Shown: positions 1 to 8,624 of the stretch, piece by piece
How positions within the stretch are numbered: the stretch's first letter is position 1
Layout: the number at the start of each line of letters is the position of its first letter
Assembly (NCBI GenBank): GCA_002293005.1
Contig: DBCJ01000061.1
Span: 1 to 17,871 of the forward strand
Direction: 5' to 3'
Length of the DNA: 17,871 nucleotides
From: Ignavibacteria bacterium UBA961
GTDB lineage: Bacteria; Bacteroidota; Ignavibacteria; Kapaibacteriales; UBA961
Position numbers and translations under genes: made by a program
The notes under the pieces: model-generated
Database searches by the model: none
What the model was told of the DNA's origin: nothing
The model's input: only the letters and a program-made list of their open reading frames with translations

Positions 1-1488
1 ACCCTTCGGGGAAAGCATTGCAATAAATCCATCGCTCATGCCATGATGTTTCGATTGAATAGCTCCATTGGTGACCGGGAATATATTCTTGCTGGCTGAC
101 TCACCTGCAACAATGATATTTCCATTTTTTGTAATGATAATTTTATATCCAATATCACTATCCTCGCCACCAAGTACGGTAGAGAATATCAAATCAGCTT
201 TACCTTTATTACCGGGATTGATCTTTGCTATGAAAACATCAAGCGCTCCACCATTGTATGATGTGTCATAGCTTCCGGCAGTCTTTGGAAATGTATGGGG
301 ACTTTTGTTCAGAATTCCTGTTGTTCCGGTGAGATATACATCTGCATTTGCATCGAGTGCAATTCCATGCGCAATGTCAGTTGTCATTCCAATCAAAAAT
401 GTACTGTATATCAATGCCGTTCCGGAAGCATTCAACTTTGCGAAGAACACATCCTCATCAGGTAAGGTTTTTTGTGACTGAAATGAATTATTCGTTGTAG
501 GAAAGTCTATTGAGGTTGTACTACCGGTTATGTAAACCTGTCCCAATGTATCAACAGCTATTGCATTACCTTTTTCCAACTGCGCACCCCCGATACGCGC
601 TGAATAGAGAATGACTTTCCCCGTGGAATCATATTTGGAAAGAAACAAATCTTTTGGCTTTGCATTTGGTGAATCATATGCGCCTGAAGATACAGGAAAA
701 TCAGGAGTTTCAGTATCACCCAGTGCATACATGTTTCCCTTTTGATCAAGCGTAACCGCATTGACATTCTCAGCCATACCTCCACCAATGAAAGTGGTAA
801 AAATAACCGGGACATTCAATGTGGATTCAAATGACTTTTCATCATAAGAACATATAATTTCCGAAGTCTGATCAATATTAATCACTGATTTTACTAGAGA
901 TTGTCCTCTCTGTATCAATGGTGCATCAAAGGAATAGGATATGGCTCCGGAATGTAATGTGATAATCCCTTTTGTATTGTCAACATCAATCTTCTCCGCT
1001 CCCTCTATCTTAAAACTCATACTTGGTTTAGAAGAATGAGGCATGATCCATTTCCAATGTTGATCGGAAAATTCATGCTTCATCAATACTTGCGATAGAT
1101 CATCCTTAATCTCAAATTCAGAGTATATCAATTCTTGTGTAGGTGTACCCTTCCCATCAATGACATTGATGCGATGTACTACTTTATTGAAATCAACATG
1201 TATTTCATTAGAGAGAATTGGCTTGACATGAAAGACATGTCTTTTAGATTCTGACTTTACATCAATCAAAATCCCTGATGTATCAAACCAAAGCACTGCA
1301 TCACCATTGCGTACATAGCCAAAAACAGATGAAGGGTATTGACCTTGATTACGGACAATACCCTTCGGAATAGGATATGTATTTATATCTTTTGCAATGA
1401 TGTCTTGTATCATCACTGACAAAAGGATGCATGCTTTCAATAGAAATAACAGACTGCTTCCCGGGCCTGTTTGTAGAAATCTGACCAT
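1..1488 (-). CDS. SBBP-repeat (beta-propeller) surface protein, C-terminus cut off by window edge
   Basis: I translated the minus strand from the ATG at 1488-1486 and found it open for 496 codons to the window edge. The N-terminus has a hydrophobic stretch (LLFLLKACILLSVMIQDIIA, about residues 13-33) that looks like a signal peptide. A region containing GIVRNQGQYPSSVFGYVRNG follows; a 'NQGQ' N-terminal module of this kind usually precedes SBBP propellers. From about residue 230 there are at least four imperfect blade repeats: a motif like FIGGG, FSTVLGG or YSTFL, then a G(N)xAIAVD-type strand, a G(N/Q)xYxTG strand and a DFP(V/T) strand. Family knowledge suggests a secreted or surface beta-propeller with no known enzymatic role. 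A T9SS tail may lie beyond the edge. No Shine-Dalgarno sequence precedes the ATG, but no other start fits the signal peptide better. Function is unknown; the repeat assignment is firm. Confidence 0.85.
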   Translation of the reverse strand, partial: MVRFLQTGPGSSLLFLLKACILLSVMIQDIIAKDINTYPIPKGIVRNQGQYPSSVFGYVRNGDAVLWFDTSGILIDVKSESKRHVFHVKPILSNEIHVDFNKVVHRINVIDGKGTPTQELIYSEFEIKDDLSQVLMKHEFSDQHWKWIMPHSSKPSMSFKIEGAEKIDVDNTKGIITLHSGAISYSFDAPLIQRGQSLVKSVINIDQTSEIICSYDEKSFESTLNVPVIFTTFIGGGMAENVNAVTLDQKGNMYALGDTETPDFPVSSGAYDSPNAKPKDLFLSKYDSTGKVILYSARIGGAQLEKGNAIAVDTLGQVYITGSTTSIDFPTTNNSFQSQKTLPDEDVFFAKLNASGTALIYSTFLIGMTTDIAHGIALDANADVYLTGTTGILNKSPHTFPKTAGSYDTSYNGGALDVFIAKINPGNKGKADLIFSTVLGGEDSDIGYKIIITKNGNIIVAGESASKNIFPVTNGAIQSKHHGMSDGFIAMLSPKG

Positions 1489-1550
1489 GGATATCGCTGA
1501 GGTTAGTTCGGTACTCTGTCATACTGCAAACAGAGACACTGCGAAAATAC

Positions 1551-1594
1551 CTCAGTTCTGACTGAGAACAAAGTATTTATCCGTTTTCCGGAAA
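1551..1594 (-). terminator. Weak hairpin region after the two-fold membrane protein gene
   Basis: Two short inverted repeats follow the stop codon of the 1599-2336 gene: TTTCCGGAAA at 1585-1594, and CTCAGT-4 nt-ACTGAG at 1551-1566. On the minus strand the second is followed only by a short T-rich stretch (GTATTTTCG). It could be a weak intrinsic terminator or chance. Confidence 0.3.
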
Positions 1595-1598
1595 TTTC

Positions 1599-2336
1599 TC
1601 AGCCTTGAACTTTTTCTCCAATCCAAGCACCAATCATGGACAATACACCGCCCAAGATCAAAGCCATCATGATTTCATCGAAACCAGGAGGGACTAATGC
1701 CAAGGTCAGAATATCCACATTAATCACCAAAGTGAATAATCCTGCAAGCGCCGCCTCCATAATTGTCACTCCGGCTGATCTATAACCAATCAAAAAGCCG
1801 GTTATAAATAGGCCAATGACAAATGCAATCATCAAAGGAGTGAATACAAAACCAAGGAAGATGATGAGCAATGTGGAAACCAAGATGGAAACCATCACGC
1901 CAAGTATGGTTCCGGCCAAAACCCATCCCCATTCCAGATGCTTCACTTCAGAATTGCCTTCCATTGTTCCTTGCAACATTTCACCTGCCCATGCTCCAGC
2001 AAATGATAGCATGATTCCATTCAAACCGATAAGCAAAATATGCTCAGGATGAATATCGGCAAAACCTTGAAGATTCAAGCCCGGAAGGAAATAATACAAA
2101 GCTAGACTCACAATCACTGAGGATATGACAGGCTCTGCAATAGTCTCATCCTTTGAGAGTAATCCCGCAACCATTCCACTTAATATGAAACCGGATAGCA
2201 GGGAAAGAACAGGGAATGGCAAGGCCGCAAATGTGCTTCCGCTCACCCAACCCAAACCAAAGACGGCGATCAAACCGATAACCAATGATCCCGCCACACT
2301 TTTCAAATCCAATGAACCTGTAATTCCATTGCCCAT
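1599..2336 (-). CDS. Polytopic membrane protein with two-fold internal repeat, unknown function
   Basis: This 245-residue protein is almost entirely hydrophobic, with about six to eight membrane segments and no signal peptide of the cleaved type. The two halves resemble each other: LSGFILSGMVAGLL (47-60) and the end GAWAGEMLQG (114-123) in the first half match IGLFITGFLIGY (174-185) and GAWIGEKVQG (236-245) in the second. This points to duplication and fusion of a module of about 120 residues. A charged, loop-like linker (TMEGNSEVKHLEW, 124-136) joins them. The ATG at 2336 is preceded 8 nt upstream by AAGGA, one of the few Shine-Dalgarno-like sites in the window. The gene is monocistronic and diverges from the flippase gene. 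I do not recognise the family; small DUF5518-type membrane proteins have a similar look. A transport or membrane-organising role would be a guess. Confidence 0.8.
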   Translation of the reverse strand: MGNGITGSLDLKSVAGSLVIGLIAVFGLGWVSGSTFAALPFPVLSLLSGFILSGMVAGLLSKDETIAEPVISSVIVSLALYYFLPGLNLQGFADIHPEHILLIGLNGIMLSFAGAWAGEMLQGTMEGNSEVKHLEWGWVLAGTILGVMVSILVSTLLIIFLGFVFTPLMIAFVIGLFITGFLIGYRSAGVTIMEAALAGLFTLVINVDILTLALVPPGFDEIMMALILGGVLSMIGAWIGEKVQG

Positions 2337-2396
2337 GTGAGAATCCTTGAAAAATGAATATGAATACCAATAAATTCAGGAAATTGCATGAATGAT

Positions 2397-2425
2397 TGCA
2401 CTAAATAGTGCATTGTCAAGACAAT
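2397..2425. promoter_or_regulatory. Two abutting inverted repeats in divergent promoter region
   Basis: TGCACTA-AA-TAGTGCA (2397-2412, perfect 7-bp arms) is followed at once by ATTGTC-AA-GACAAT (2412-2425, perfect 6-bp arms). Both have the same 2-bp AA spacer and they share one base. They lie between the divergent starts at 2336 and 2500. Their position and symmetry suggest binding sites for a dimeric regulator. The minus strand also reads TTGACA here, which could be a -35-like element, but no good -10 follows. Regulator unknown. Confidence 0.45.
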
Positions 2426-2499
2426 ACGCAAATTTTTTTGTAATTACGAGCATCGAAAGCTCATTTTTGCGTTCAAATACTCAATAATTCTCCAATAGA

Positions 2500-3807
2500 A
2501 TGCGCATTCAAGATCATCTAGGAAAAATCACATGGACCATGCTTGACAAAGTATTGTTCATGGCTTATGGACTCATCAGACTCTATCAAGTGAGCATGAT
2601 GAACCCCTCTGAATTTGGTCTTTTTGCTCTTTTAGACGCAATAATCATCGCAATTTCAACTCTCACGGATAGCTTTGCACTCAATGGAATTGTTAAATAT
2701 GGCTCAAGATTGCAAGAAAGAGCCAAATTCAATGCTTTGATTGCTTTGTCACATGTCGGTCTATCCGGAATACTTTGTCTTTCAATCTATCTTGCGGGAA
2801 ATGAAATCGCTCGACTATTTGGCGAACAACAACTCATACATGTCGCTGAATATGTTCCCATTCTGATGTTGCTCACCATTCCCAGACTCTTCTTCATCAA
2901 ATTTCTCCTTCGAGAAACACAAATGAGATCAGTGTTCATAGCAAATGGCTCTTGGTTTTTTACGATGATTGGCTTGACAATCTACTTGGGAATGCAAAAA
3001 GGGGAATTAAGTTTATCCGACATGGTCTATATTTCAGGAGCGGGTACGACAATAGGTTCTCTTGCAGGTGGACTGCTTGCATTTCGATCCATTGAATTTG
3101 CGAAGCCGACAATGTCTATTTTCCGTGAATTCATTCGATTCGGCGCATTTCAAGTGGCATGGAATATTCCTGCAACCATCATGCGACATTTGGATGTGTA
3201 TATCGTGCAGTATTTCTTTGGTACCGCAATCGTTGGGATATTTCAATCAGCAAAGACTCTTTATCGATTCTTTGAAGCATTGATCGACGGCATTAGTGGT
3301 TTATACTATCCGGCGCTTGTGAGAATGCATGCTCGTGGTGATCGAAAAGCTGAACATGCAATGACATCAAAGATCATTTCATTCACAATGTTCGCAATGA
3401 CAGGAATTGTGATCATCTTTCAAATGGGAGTCGGTGAATGGCTCGTGACCATGTTTCTTAGTCAGAAATATCTCTTAGCATATCAGCATTTTTCACTCCT
3501 GATGCTCACCGCGATCATTTTGCCAATGATGATCACCGCAATCATCTTCATTACAAGAGATCACATGAAAGCCCTACTGGCAAATGCCGTGATAAGCTCC
3601 TTGACCGGCATCATTGTTTCGATTTCCATCGGAATGAGTGGTCATTCCGAATTGATTGCACTCGGTACGATGAGCTATACTTTTACTTTTTCTTTGATTG
3701 GAATCATGTATGCGATAAAACAAGAAATCTTCTATCCAATGGATTTCTTCAGGGCAATTCCTGATACTCTGCATTTTGTAAAAACTCTCTTGCAAAGAAA
3801 GTCATGA
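2500..3807 (+). CDS. Polysaccharide/oligosaccharide flippase (Wzx-like, MOP superfamily)
   Basis: The 435-residue product has about 12 predicted hydrophobic helices spread over its whole length. It begins with the layout typical of lipid-linked oligosaccharide flippases: an amphipathic N-terminus, then a first helix leading into NPSEFGLFALLDA (36-48), the 'xxEfGxxal' segment seen in Wzx/RfbX-type proteins. Length and topology fit the family, which moves undecaprenyl-linked glycans across the inner membrane. The gene overlaps the following glycosyltransferase gene by 4 nt (ATGA at 3804-3807), so the two are probably translationally coupled and act on the same surface glycan. No Shine-Dalgarno sequence precedes ATG 2500. 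No regulatory feature is clear beyond the inverted repeats about 80 bp upstream. The substrate cannot be told from the sequence. Confidence 0.85.
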   Translation: MRIQDHLGKITWTMLDKVLFMAYGLIRLYQVSMMNPSEFGLFALLDAIIIAISTLTDSFALNGIVKYGSRLQERAKFNALIALSHVGLSGILCLSIYLAGNEIARLFGEQQLIHVAEYVPILMLLTIPRLFFIKFLLRETQMRSVFIANGSWFFTMIGLTIYLGMQKGELSLSDMVYISGAGTTIGSLAGGLLAFRSIEFAKPTMSIFREFIRFGAFQVAWNIPATIMRHLDVYIVQYFFGTAIVGIFQSAKTLYRFFEALIDGISGLYYPALVRMHARGDRKAEHAMTSKIISFTMFAMTGIVIIFQMGVGEWLVTMFLSQKYLLAYQHFSLLMLTAIILPMMITAIIFITRDHMKALLANAVISSLTGIIVSISIGMSGHSELIALGTMSYTFTFSLIGIMYAIKQEIFYPMDFFRAIPDTLHFVKTLLQRKS

Positions 3808-4730
3808 ATGCACTCTTCGACATCATCATTCCAACATATAATAATTGCGATGAATTATTGGCTTGTATACATGGATTTGAGCAACAAACCATTAAAGATT
3901 TCCGCCTATTGATTTGCATCGATGGATCCACGGATGATACAATAGAATCCATCGAATATCTATGCTCGCATTCTACTTTGCATATTGAAATTTTGCAACA
4001 TCATGATCGATTGAATCATGGTAGAAATGCCACCAGAAATTTGGCATTACCCCATATCAAAGCAGAATATCTTGCATTCCTTGATTCGGATGCCATACCC
4101 GCGCCTGATTTTCTCGAACAACATCTTACCATTTTACGAAAGGGATTTTGTGTTTCTGCAGGTGATCTCATCTATACAAATGCAGATACAAATGCTTGGG
4201 CTAATTATCTGCATACTCGTGGTAAAAAGAGATTTGAATCCGAGGAATTAGTGCCATTTCAGTATATCACCACAGGAAATCTGGCTCTTCCAAGCAAGAT
4301 ATTCATTGAGCTTGGAGGACAAGATGAGAACATGAGATTATACGGAGGAGGAGACACGGAATTTGCATATCGATTACACATGCAATTTCATGTGCCAATC
4401 CACTATGCAAAACAAGCTATTGCATTCTCATTCATGCAAAAGTCACTACCATTTGCTTTAAACCAAATGCAACAATTCGGAGCGGTGAATCTTCGATATA
4501 TTCGAAAAAAACATCCTGCATTCTCGGAAATTTTCAGAATCGGAGAAATCATTGGAGATTCAATGCAGTCAAGTTTAATGCGATTTGTATTAAATCCATT
4601 CTTTGGAAAGATCTCAGAATTGTTTGCAATTATTCTTCCCCATTCTTTTGCTAATCCATTCATTGCTCATGCTGTGGGAAGTAGAATCTTTTTTGGTTTT
4701 AAAACAGGAAAAGACCCGCTTCAACCATGA
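3804..4730 (+). CDS. Family 2 glycosyltransferase (GT-A fold)
   Basis: This 308-residue protein opens with the GT2 nucleotide-sugar fold: FDIIIPTYNN (5-14), then LLICIDGSTDDT (35-46), whose Asp40 would contact the nucleotide. The metal-binding DxD is DSD at 94-96 in AFLDSDAIP. The acceptor/catalytic region shows GGGDTEFAYR (181-190), equivalent to the GGEDxEf motif of polysaccharide GT2 enzymes; Asp184 or Glu186 is the likely catalytic base. There is no cleavable signal and no clear membrane helix, so it is cytosolic or peripheral. It probably adds a sugar to the lipid-linked glycan exported by the flippase gene it overlaps. Its 3' end overlaps the 3' end of rpe on the other strand by 10 bp. 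Donor and acceptor are unknown. Confidence 0.9.
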   Translation: MNALFDIIIPTYNNCDELLACIHGFEQQTIKDFRLLICIDGSTDDTIESIEYLCSHSTLHIEILQHHDRLNHGRNATRNLALPHIKAEYLAFLDSDAIPAPDFLEQHLTILRKGFCVSAGDLIYTNADTNAWANYLHTRGKKRFESEELVPFQYITTGNLALPSKIFIELGGQDENMRLYGGGDTEFAYRLHMQFHVPIHYAKQAIAFSFMQKSLPFALNQMQQFGAVNLRYIRKKHPAFSEIFRIGEIIGDSMQSSLMRFVLNPFFGKISELFAIILPHSFANPFIAHAVGSRIFFGFKTGKDPLQP

Positions 4731-5380
4731 GATTTCATGGTGGCAATATTCGAAGCCATATCCCCTGAGAATAAGCCTGACCCACTGACAATGATATTCA
4801 CACCGGCATCAATAACATCTTTCACATTGTCAGTCTTCACACCGCCATCAATTTCGATTTCAACATGTTCATAACCTGAATCATCAAGAAACTTACGTAG
4901 TCTTCTTGCCTTGTTCAGTACATGTGGAATGAAGGCCTGTCCGCCAAATCCGGGATTGACCGACATCAACAATATAAAATCAACAAATGGCGCAGCTTCA
5001 AATGCATACTCAATCGGAGTTATGGGATTGAGCACAACTCCAGCCTTTTTGCCAAGATCTTTGATGAGCGCAATCGAACGATGCAAATGCGTGCATGCCT
5101 CAACATGAATTGAAATCCAATCGGCACCGGACTTTGCAAAAGCAGATATATATGCATCGGGATTGCTCACCATGAGATGACAATCCAGTGGCAGTGATGT
5201 ATGTGGTCTGATTGCTTCAACGATAAGCGGACCAATCGTGATATTTGGTACAAAATGTCCATCCATAACATCCACATGCAGGATATCTGCACCGGCTTGT
5301 GCACATCGCTTCACTTCAGATTCCAATTGAGAAAAATCTGAAGAAAGAAGCGATGGAGCAATGATGATAGGATGTTTCAT
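4721..5380 (-). CDS. rpe: Ribulose-phosphate 3-epimerase
   Basis: It interconverts D-ribulose 5-phosphate and D-xylulose 5-phosphate in the pentose phosphate pathway (cytosol). The (beta/alpha)8 barrel signatures are all present: IAPSLLSSDF near the N-terminus, HVDVMDGHFVPNITIG with the metal/catalytic Asp and His, CHLMV, VNPGFGGQ, EIDGGV with the second catalytic Asp, and GSGLF for phosphate binding. I chose the ATG at 5380, giving 219 residues and the usual MK-x-IAPS start. A TTG at 5389 would add only three residues (MTN). The gene follows the OB-domain T9SS protein by 12 bp, so it is probably the last gene of the mraZ transcript. Its stop lies inside the convergent glycosyltransferase gene, which leaves no room for a terminator. 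Confidence 0.97.
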   Translation of the reverse strand: MKHPIIIAPSLLSSDFSQLESEVKRCAQAGADILHVDVMDGHFVPNITIGPLIVEAIRPHTSLPLDCHLMVSNPDAYISAFAKSGADWISIHVEACTHLHRSIALIKDLGKKAGVVLNPITPIEYAFEAAPFVDFILLMSVNPGFGGQAFIPHVLNKARRLRKFLDDSGYEHVEIEIDGGVKTDNVKDVIDAGVNIIVSGSGLFSGDMASNIATMKSHG

Positions 5381-5392
5381 ATTCGTCAAATA

Positions 5393-7588
5393 TTAATGTT
5401 TCACTGTCAATGGAATGATGGAAATATTCATTCCTTGTTGAACATTCACTGAATATATTCCACTCGGCAAATCATATGTAGCAAATTCAATGAGTTGCTT
5501 ATCTGCTGAGGCAGACTTATGAATTGTTTTCAATACTCTTCCTGATATCATGTCAGCTATGCGAATTGATATCATTTCAGAGCCATTTGATTGAAGAGAC
5601 AAGAACACACTTTCAGAAGCAGGATTGGGGAACAGTGACAATTCATTATTGAGATTGATTTGTTCATTGACGGAAGTGACGATACTGAAATCTCTGTCGA
5701 ATCTTGGAACAAGTTTATAGCGTCTTGAGCGGAAATCCGCACCAATGATCCCACGAACAAAATCAACTTTTTCACCAATCGTTGGCTTCACTCTATTTGT
5801 GACGGACACTATGCTATCTCTGGTAGTATATTTCAATTTGCTTTCATCTGTTTCAAGGCGAATTCCTTGAGTCATATCTTGCTGTGATGCTTCATCAACA
5901 ATAATGAATTCTCCTGTTGATTGCGGTGCAGATGGCTCAATAGTTCCAATCACAACATTATTAAACTCAACTAACATGTCTCTCCATTTATCTGATCCCT
6001 CAACTCCACCCGAATTCGTTGTGAAATCTGAAGTTTTGAGCTTTACCGGTGCATATGGAGTTTCATTACCCAAAACTTCTATGGAATCGATATTTCCAAA
6101 AAATACCACTCCACTGAATTCCTGCAATTTAGATGTAAGACGAACTTTTTGTCCACGCTTTAATTGCATCGCTCTGGAATTACTGCCTTGTCTGTAAAAT
6201 GTTGCACCTGAATATGCGCCATTTCCATCTTGAACAACCGCTCTCGCCTGATTCTGAAATCTATCACCAAAAATATCAGAAGAATCACACATGACAATTC
6301 CTTCGATTGTCACAGATGCGCCATTCATATTCCGAACTGCGTCAATCGTATCAGGCATTTTCACATCGGCAATAGATGGATATGTATCAACAACTTTATA
6401 AAAATAATCTGTAGATACAGGCAGGCGATACAAATTGCCTTTTTCATCAATTGCTGACATGTTATATCGGACAATAGTTCCGGCTGCTTGAGCAGGTATA
6501 GTTCCAATCCAACTTCCTGTGAGATCTTCTTGGGCAGGATATTTCGTATAGTTAGCACCACCGTCAATTGAGACATTCAATGCTATATTTTCCATTGTAA
6601 CAAGATGTGTACCACTTAATACATCATAGATAATATCAATCTTGTCCTTTGAAGATGGAAAGAGTTTTGCAGGTCTTTGAACAACCAAACTAATTGTAGC
6701 TGGTTTTGGTCCGGGATTTACATCTTTTTGCAAAACAGGTGCAATTGCATATGTATACAATTGTGATCCACCACCTTGTCCTCCTCCGCCACCACCTGCA
6801 ACAAATGATGAGGTGATAAATCCTTCCACTTTAAAGATCTTTTGTCCTACCGTATAACTCGCAAATTGAGATTCTTCAATGAAATGATTCTTTGTGGTAA
6901 AGTTTCCTGATTGATCTGACATAGGAATTTCATTGCCTTTGCCATCAGAAAACATGATTACAGGACTTGTTGAACTAATCACAACGGAATCAAATCTCAC
7001 TTTTCTTCCTGCATACATACTTGCAGAAGTCTTGGGATTTCTTGCTCTAGTACCTGTATAAAAATCTGATACATTCAGAACCGGAACAATATCCATTTCT
7101 GAATTTCTGGAAATGGTTTTTACAGGTGTGGAAGTAATTAACTCAAGAGCTGGTAAAACTCTTCTTTGTTGATTAAAATCATCCAATTCATATGGAAGAT
7201 TTGTCACAATCGCCGTACATTCAATTATATCACCAGTTTTGATTTTATCAAATTGTGTTGTGCGAATATTTGTATCTCTTTGGAAAATTGCAATTCCGGC
7301 TTTTGGTTCGATGCTTGAATCAGCTCCAGCAATATATGTCAACCAACTCTTTCCCACGAGCATGATCGGCCTTCTGTCGCCACCGGTAGCATTAATCAAT
7401 ACATTATTCCCGGCTTTCCCTCTTATAATGACAGTATCACCAAAGTGCTTTGAGAGATAGGATGGTATCGCCAATGAATCCGGTGATATCACAGCTATGT
7501 CTTGTACGGATTTGACATCATTTGAATAAGCAACAGAATGCATGAAACATAGTGTTGCAAGTGCAAAAAGGAGTCTTTTAAATTGCAT
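5393..7588 (-). CDS. T9SS-exported protein with tandem OB-fold-like domains
   Basis: The start is set at the ATG at 7588 (731 residues), because MQFKRLLFALATLCFMHSVA is a good signal peptide with likely cleavage near AYS-ND (about residue 22). A TTG at 7630 would add 14 unlikely residues. The mature part has several beta-rich segments that look OB-like: about 30-160, 190-260 (AGRKVRFDSVVIS), 425-515 (VTIEGIVMCDSSD) and 525-640. There is an Ig-like stretch at about 310-410 and a poly-Gly linker (about 265-274). The last 85 or so residues form a T9SS type A sorting domain: LSLFPNPASESVFLSL, ending in LPSGIYSVNVQQG. I infer export across the outer membrane and surface attachment or release. No catalytic motif was seen; the OB assignment is from pattern only. 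It sits 67 bp after rsmH and 12 bp before rpe, an odd place for an export substrate. Confidence 0.8.
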   Translation of the reverse strand: MQFKRLLFALATLCFMHSVAYSNDVKSVQDIAVISPDSLAIPSYLSKHFGDTVIIRGKAGNNVLINATGGDRRPIMLVGKSWLTYIAGADSSIEPKAGIAIFQRDTNIRTTQFDKIKTGDIIECTAIVTNLPYELDDFNQQRRVLPALELITSTPVKTISRNSEMDIVPVLNVSDFYTGTRARNPKTSASMYAGRKVRFDSVVISSTSPVIMFSDGKGNEIPMSDQSGNFTTKNHFIEESQFASYTVGQKIFKVEGFITSSFVAGGGGGGQGGGSQLYTYAIAPVLQKDVNPGPKPATISLVVQRPAKLFPSSKDKIDIIYDVLSGTHLVTMENIALNVSIDGGANYTKYPAQEDLTGSWIGTIPAQAAGTIVRYNMSAIDEKGNLYRLPVSTDYFYKVVDTYPSIADVKMPDTIDAVRNMNGASVTIEGIVMCDSSDIFGDRFQNQARAVVQDGNGAYSGATFYRQGSNSRAMQLKRGQKVRLTSKLQEFSGVVFFGNIDSIEVLGNETPYAPVKLKTSDFTTNSGGVEGSDKWRDMLVEFNNVVIGTIEPSAPQSTGEFIIVDEASQQDMTQGIRLETDESKLKYTTRDSIVSVTNRVKPTIGEKVDFVRGIIGADFRSRRYKLVPRFDRDFSIVTSVNEQINLNNELSLFPNPASESVFLSLQSNGSEMISIRIADMISGRVLKTIHKSASADKQLIEFATYDLPSGIYSVNVQQGMNISIIPLTVKH

Positions 7589-7655
7589 GATTTTCTTTCG
7601 TATTGGTGATAATGTATGGCAATATAGCAAAAGCTATTCGCTCTGAAGGGATATA

Positions 7656-8624
7656 TCAGCACTTTTCGGCAATTCTCAATTTAGCCGTTCGTGCTCTGGG
7701 ATTTCTTCCAATTTCCTCATCTGTGGCTTCAATCGGCTTATTGGTGATGATCTTTATTGACGGAATGGCATCATCCTGTTTAGATGCTAATTCTTTGAAC
7801 ACATGCTTTACGATTCTGTCTTCTAATGAGTGATAGGACATGATGACAATTCGTCCCCCCTTTTTCAATTTTGGAATGATTCCTCTGATGGTTTTCTCCA
7901 AAACATCCAATTCGCCATTGACAGCTATTCGAAGTGCTTGAAATACTCTGGCTAGTGATTTTGATGCCATATGAGGTGGGACACATTCTTCGATTATATG
8001 TCGCAAATCATATGTTGATTGCAGAGGAGCCGCACGGCGGCGCTCAATGATCCGCCGTGCGATTATTCTTGCAAAAGGCTCTTCCCCGAAACCTCGCAGA
8101 ATATGGTGGAGTTGACCCTCCTCAACTGTGTTTAGCAATTCTTCCGCAGTTTGTCCATGCGGTCCGAATCGCATATCCAATTTCGTGTTGAATCTATAAC
8201 TGATTCCTCTTTGCCCCTTGTCCAATTGTCTTGAAGATACGCCAAGATCCAATAAGACACCGGAGATTGAATCATTCTGAATTTCGTCTTCAATCATTGA
8301 AACAAAATTCATTTGTCGCAAAGAAAGCTTCGATGGCGATTTCTCAATTGTCTCCGCGAATTTCTCTCTGCAATGCGCAATTGCATCGGGATCTGCATCA
8401 TAAGAAATCAATACACCTGTTTCATCGAGCCGGGCAAGAATCTCTGCGGTATGACCACCACCACCAAGAGTTCCATCGATATATGTTCCAGTAATTCCGA
8501 GAACCATCAGCCCATCCAAGCATTCCTTCAACATCACCGGCAAGTGATAATCATATTCTTGCAAATCGGGATTGTCGGCGACTCTTGGTCTGCGCTTTGA
8601 TTTGTATTGTTTTTTATTGCCCAT
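7656..8624 (-). CDS. rsmH: 16S rRNA (cytosine1402-N4)-methyltransferase
   Basis: RsmH (MraW) uses S-adenosylmethionine to N4-methylate C1402 in the ribosomal P-site. Its hallmarks are here: YHLPVMLKE (26-34), the SAM-binding loop YIDGTLGGGGHTAEIL (48-63), LISYDADPDAI, GVLLDLGVSSRQLD (122-135), RGISYRFNTKLDMRF, SYHSLEDRIVK, and the C-terminal NPRARTAKLR. At 322 residues it is near the usual 310-315, with a basic N-terminal extension of about 25 residues (KKQYKSKRRPR) before the conserved HxPV. Its ATG at 8624 lies within mraZ (11-bp overlap), so translation is probably coupled; no Shine-Dalgarno sequence was seen. In most bacteria ftsL and ftsI follow; here an export substrate and rpe follow instead. 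Confidence 0.98.
   Translation of the reverse strand: MGNKKQYKSKRRPRVADNPDLQEYDYHLPVMLKECLDGLMVLGITGTYIDGTLGGGGHTAEILARLDETGVLISYDADPDAIAHCREKFAETIEKSPSKLSLRQMNFVSMIEDEIQNDSISGVLLDLGVSSRQLDKGQRGISYRFNTKLDMRFGPHGQTAEELLNTVEEGQLHHILRGFGEEPFARIIARRIIERRRAAPLQSTYDLRHIIEECVPPHMASKSLARVFQALRIAVNGELDVLEKTIRGIIPKLKKGGRIVIMSYHSLEDRIVKHVFKELASKQDDAIPSIKIITNKPIEATDEEIGRNPRARTAKLRIAEKC

Noticed and set aside
558..815. 85-codon minus-strand frame in the SBBP gene
   Set aside because: It lies out of frame with the long open SBBP reading frame, whose repeats run through this stretch.
2146..2370. 74-codon minus-strand frame overlapping the membrane protein start
   Set aside because: It is a shadow of the 1599-2336 gene in another frame, with no family resemblance.
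5381..5389. TTG start of rpe adding MTN
   Set aside because: The ATG at 5380 gives the usual N-terminus of the family, and no ribosome site favours the TTG.
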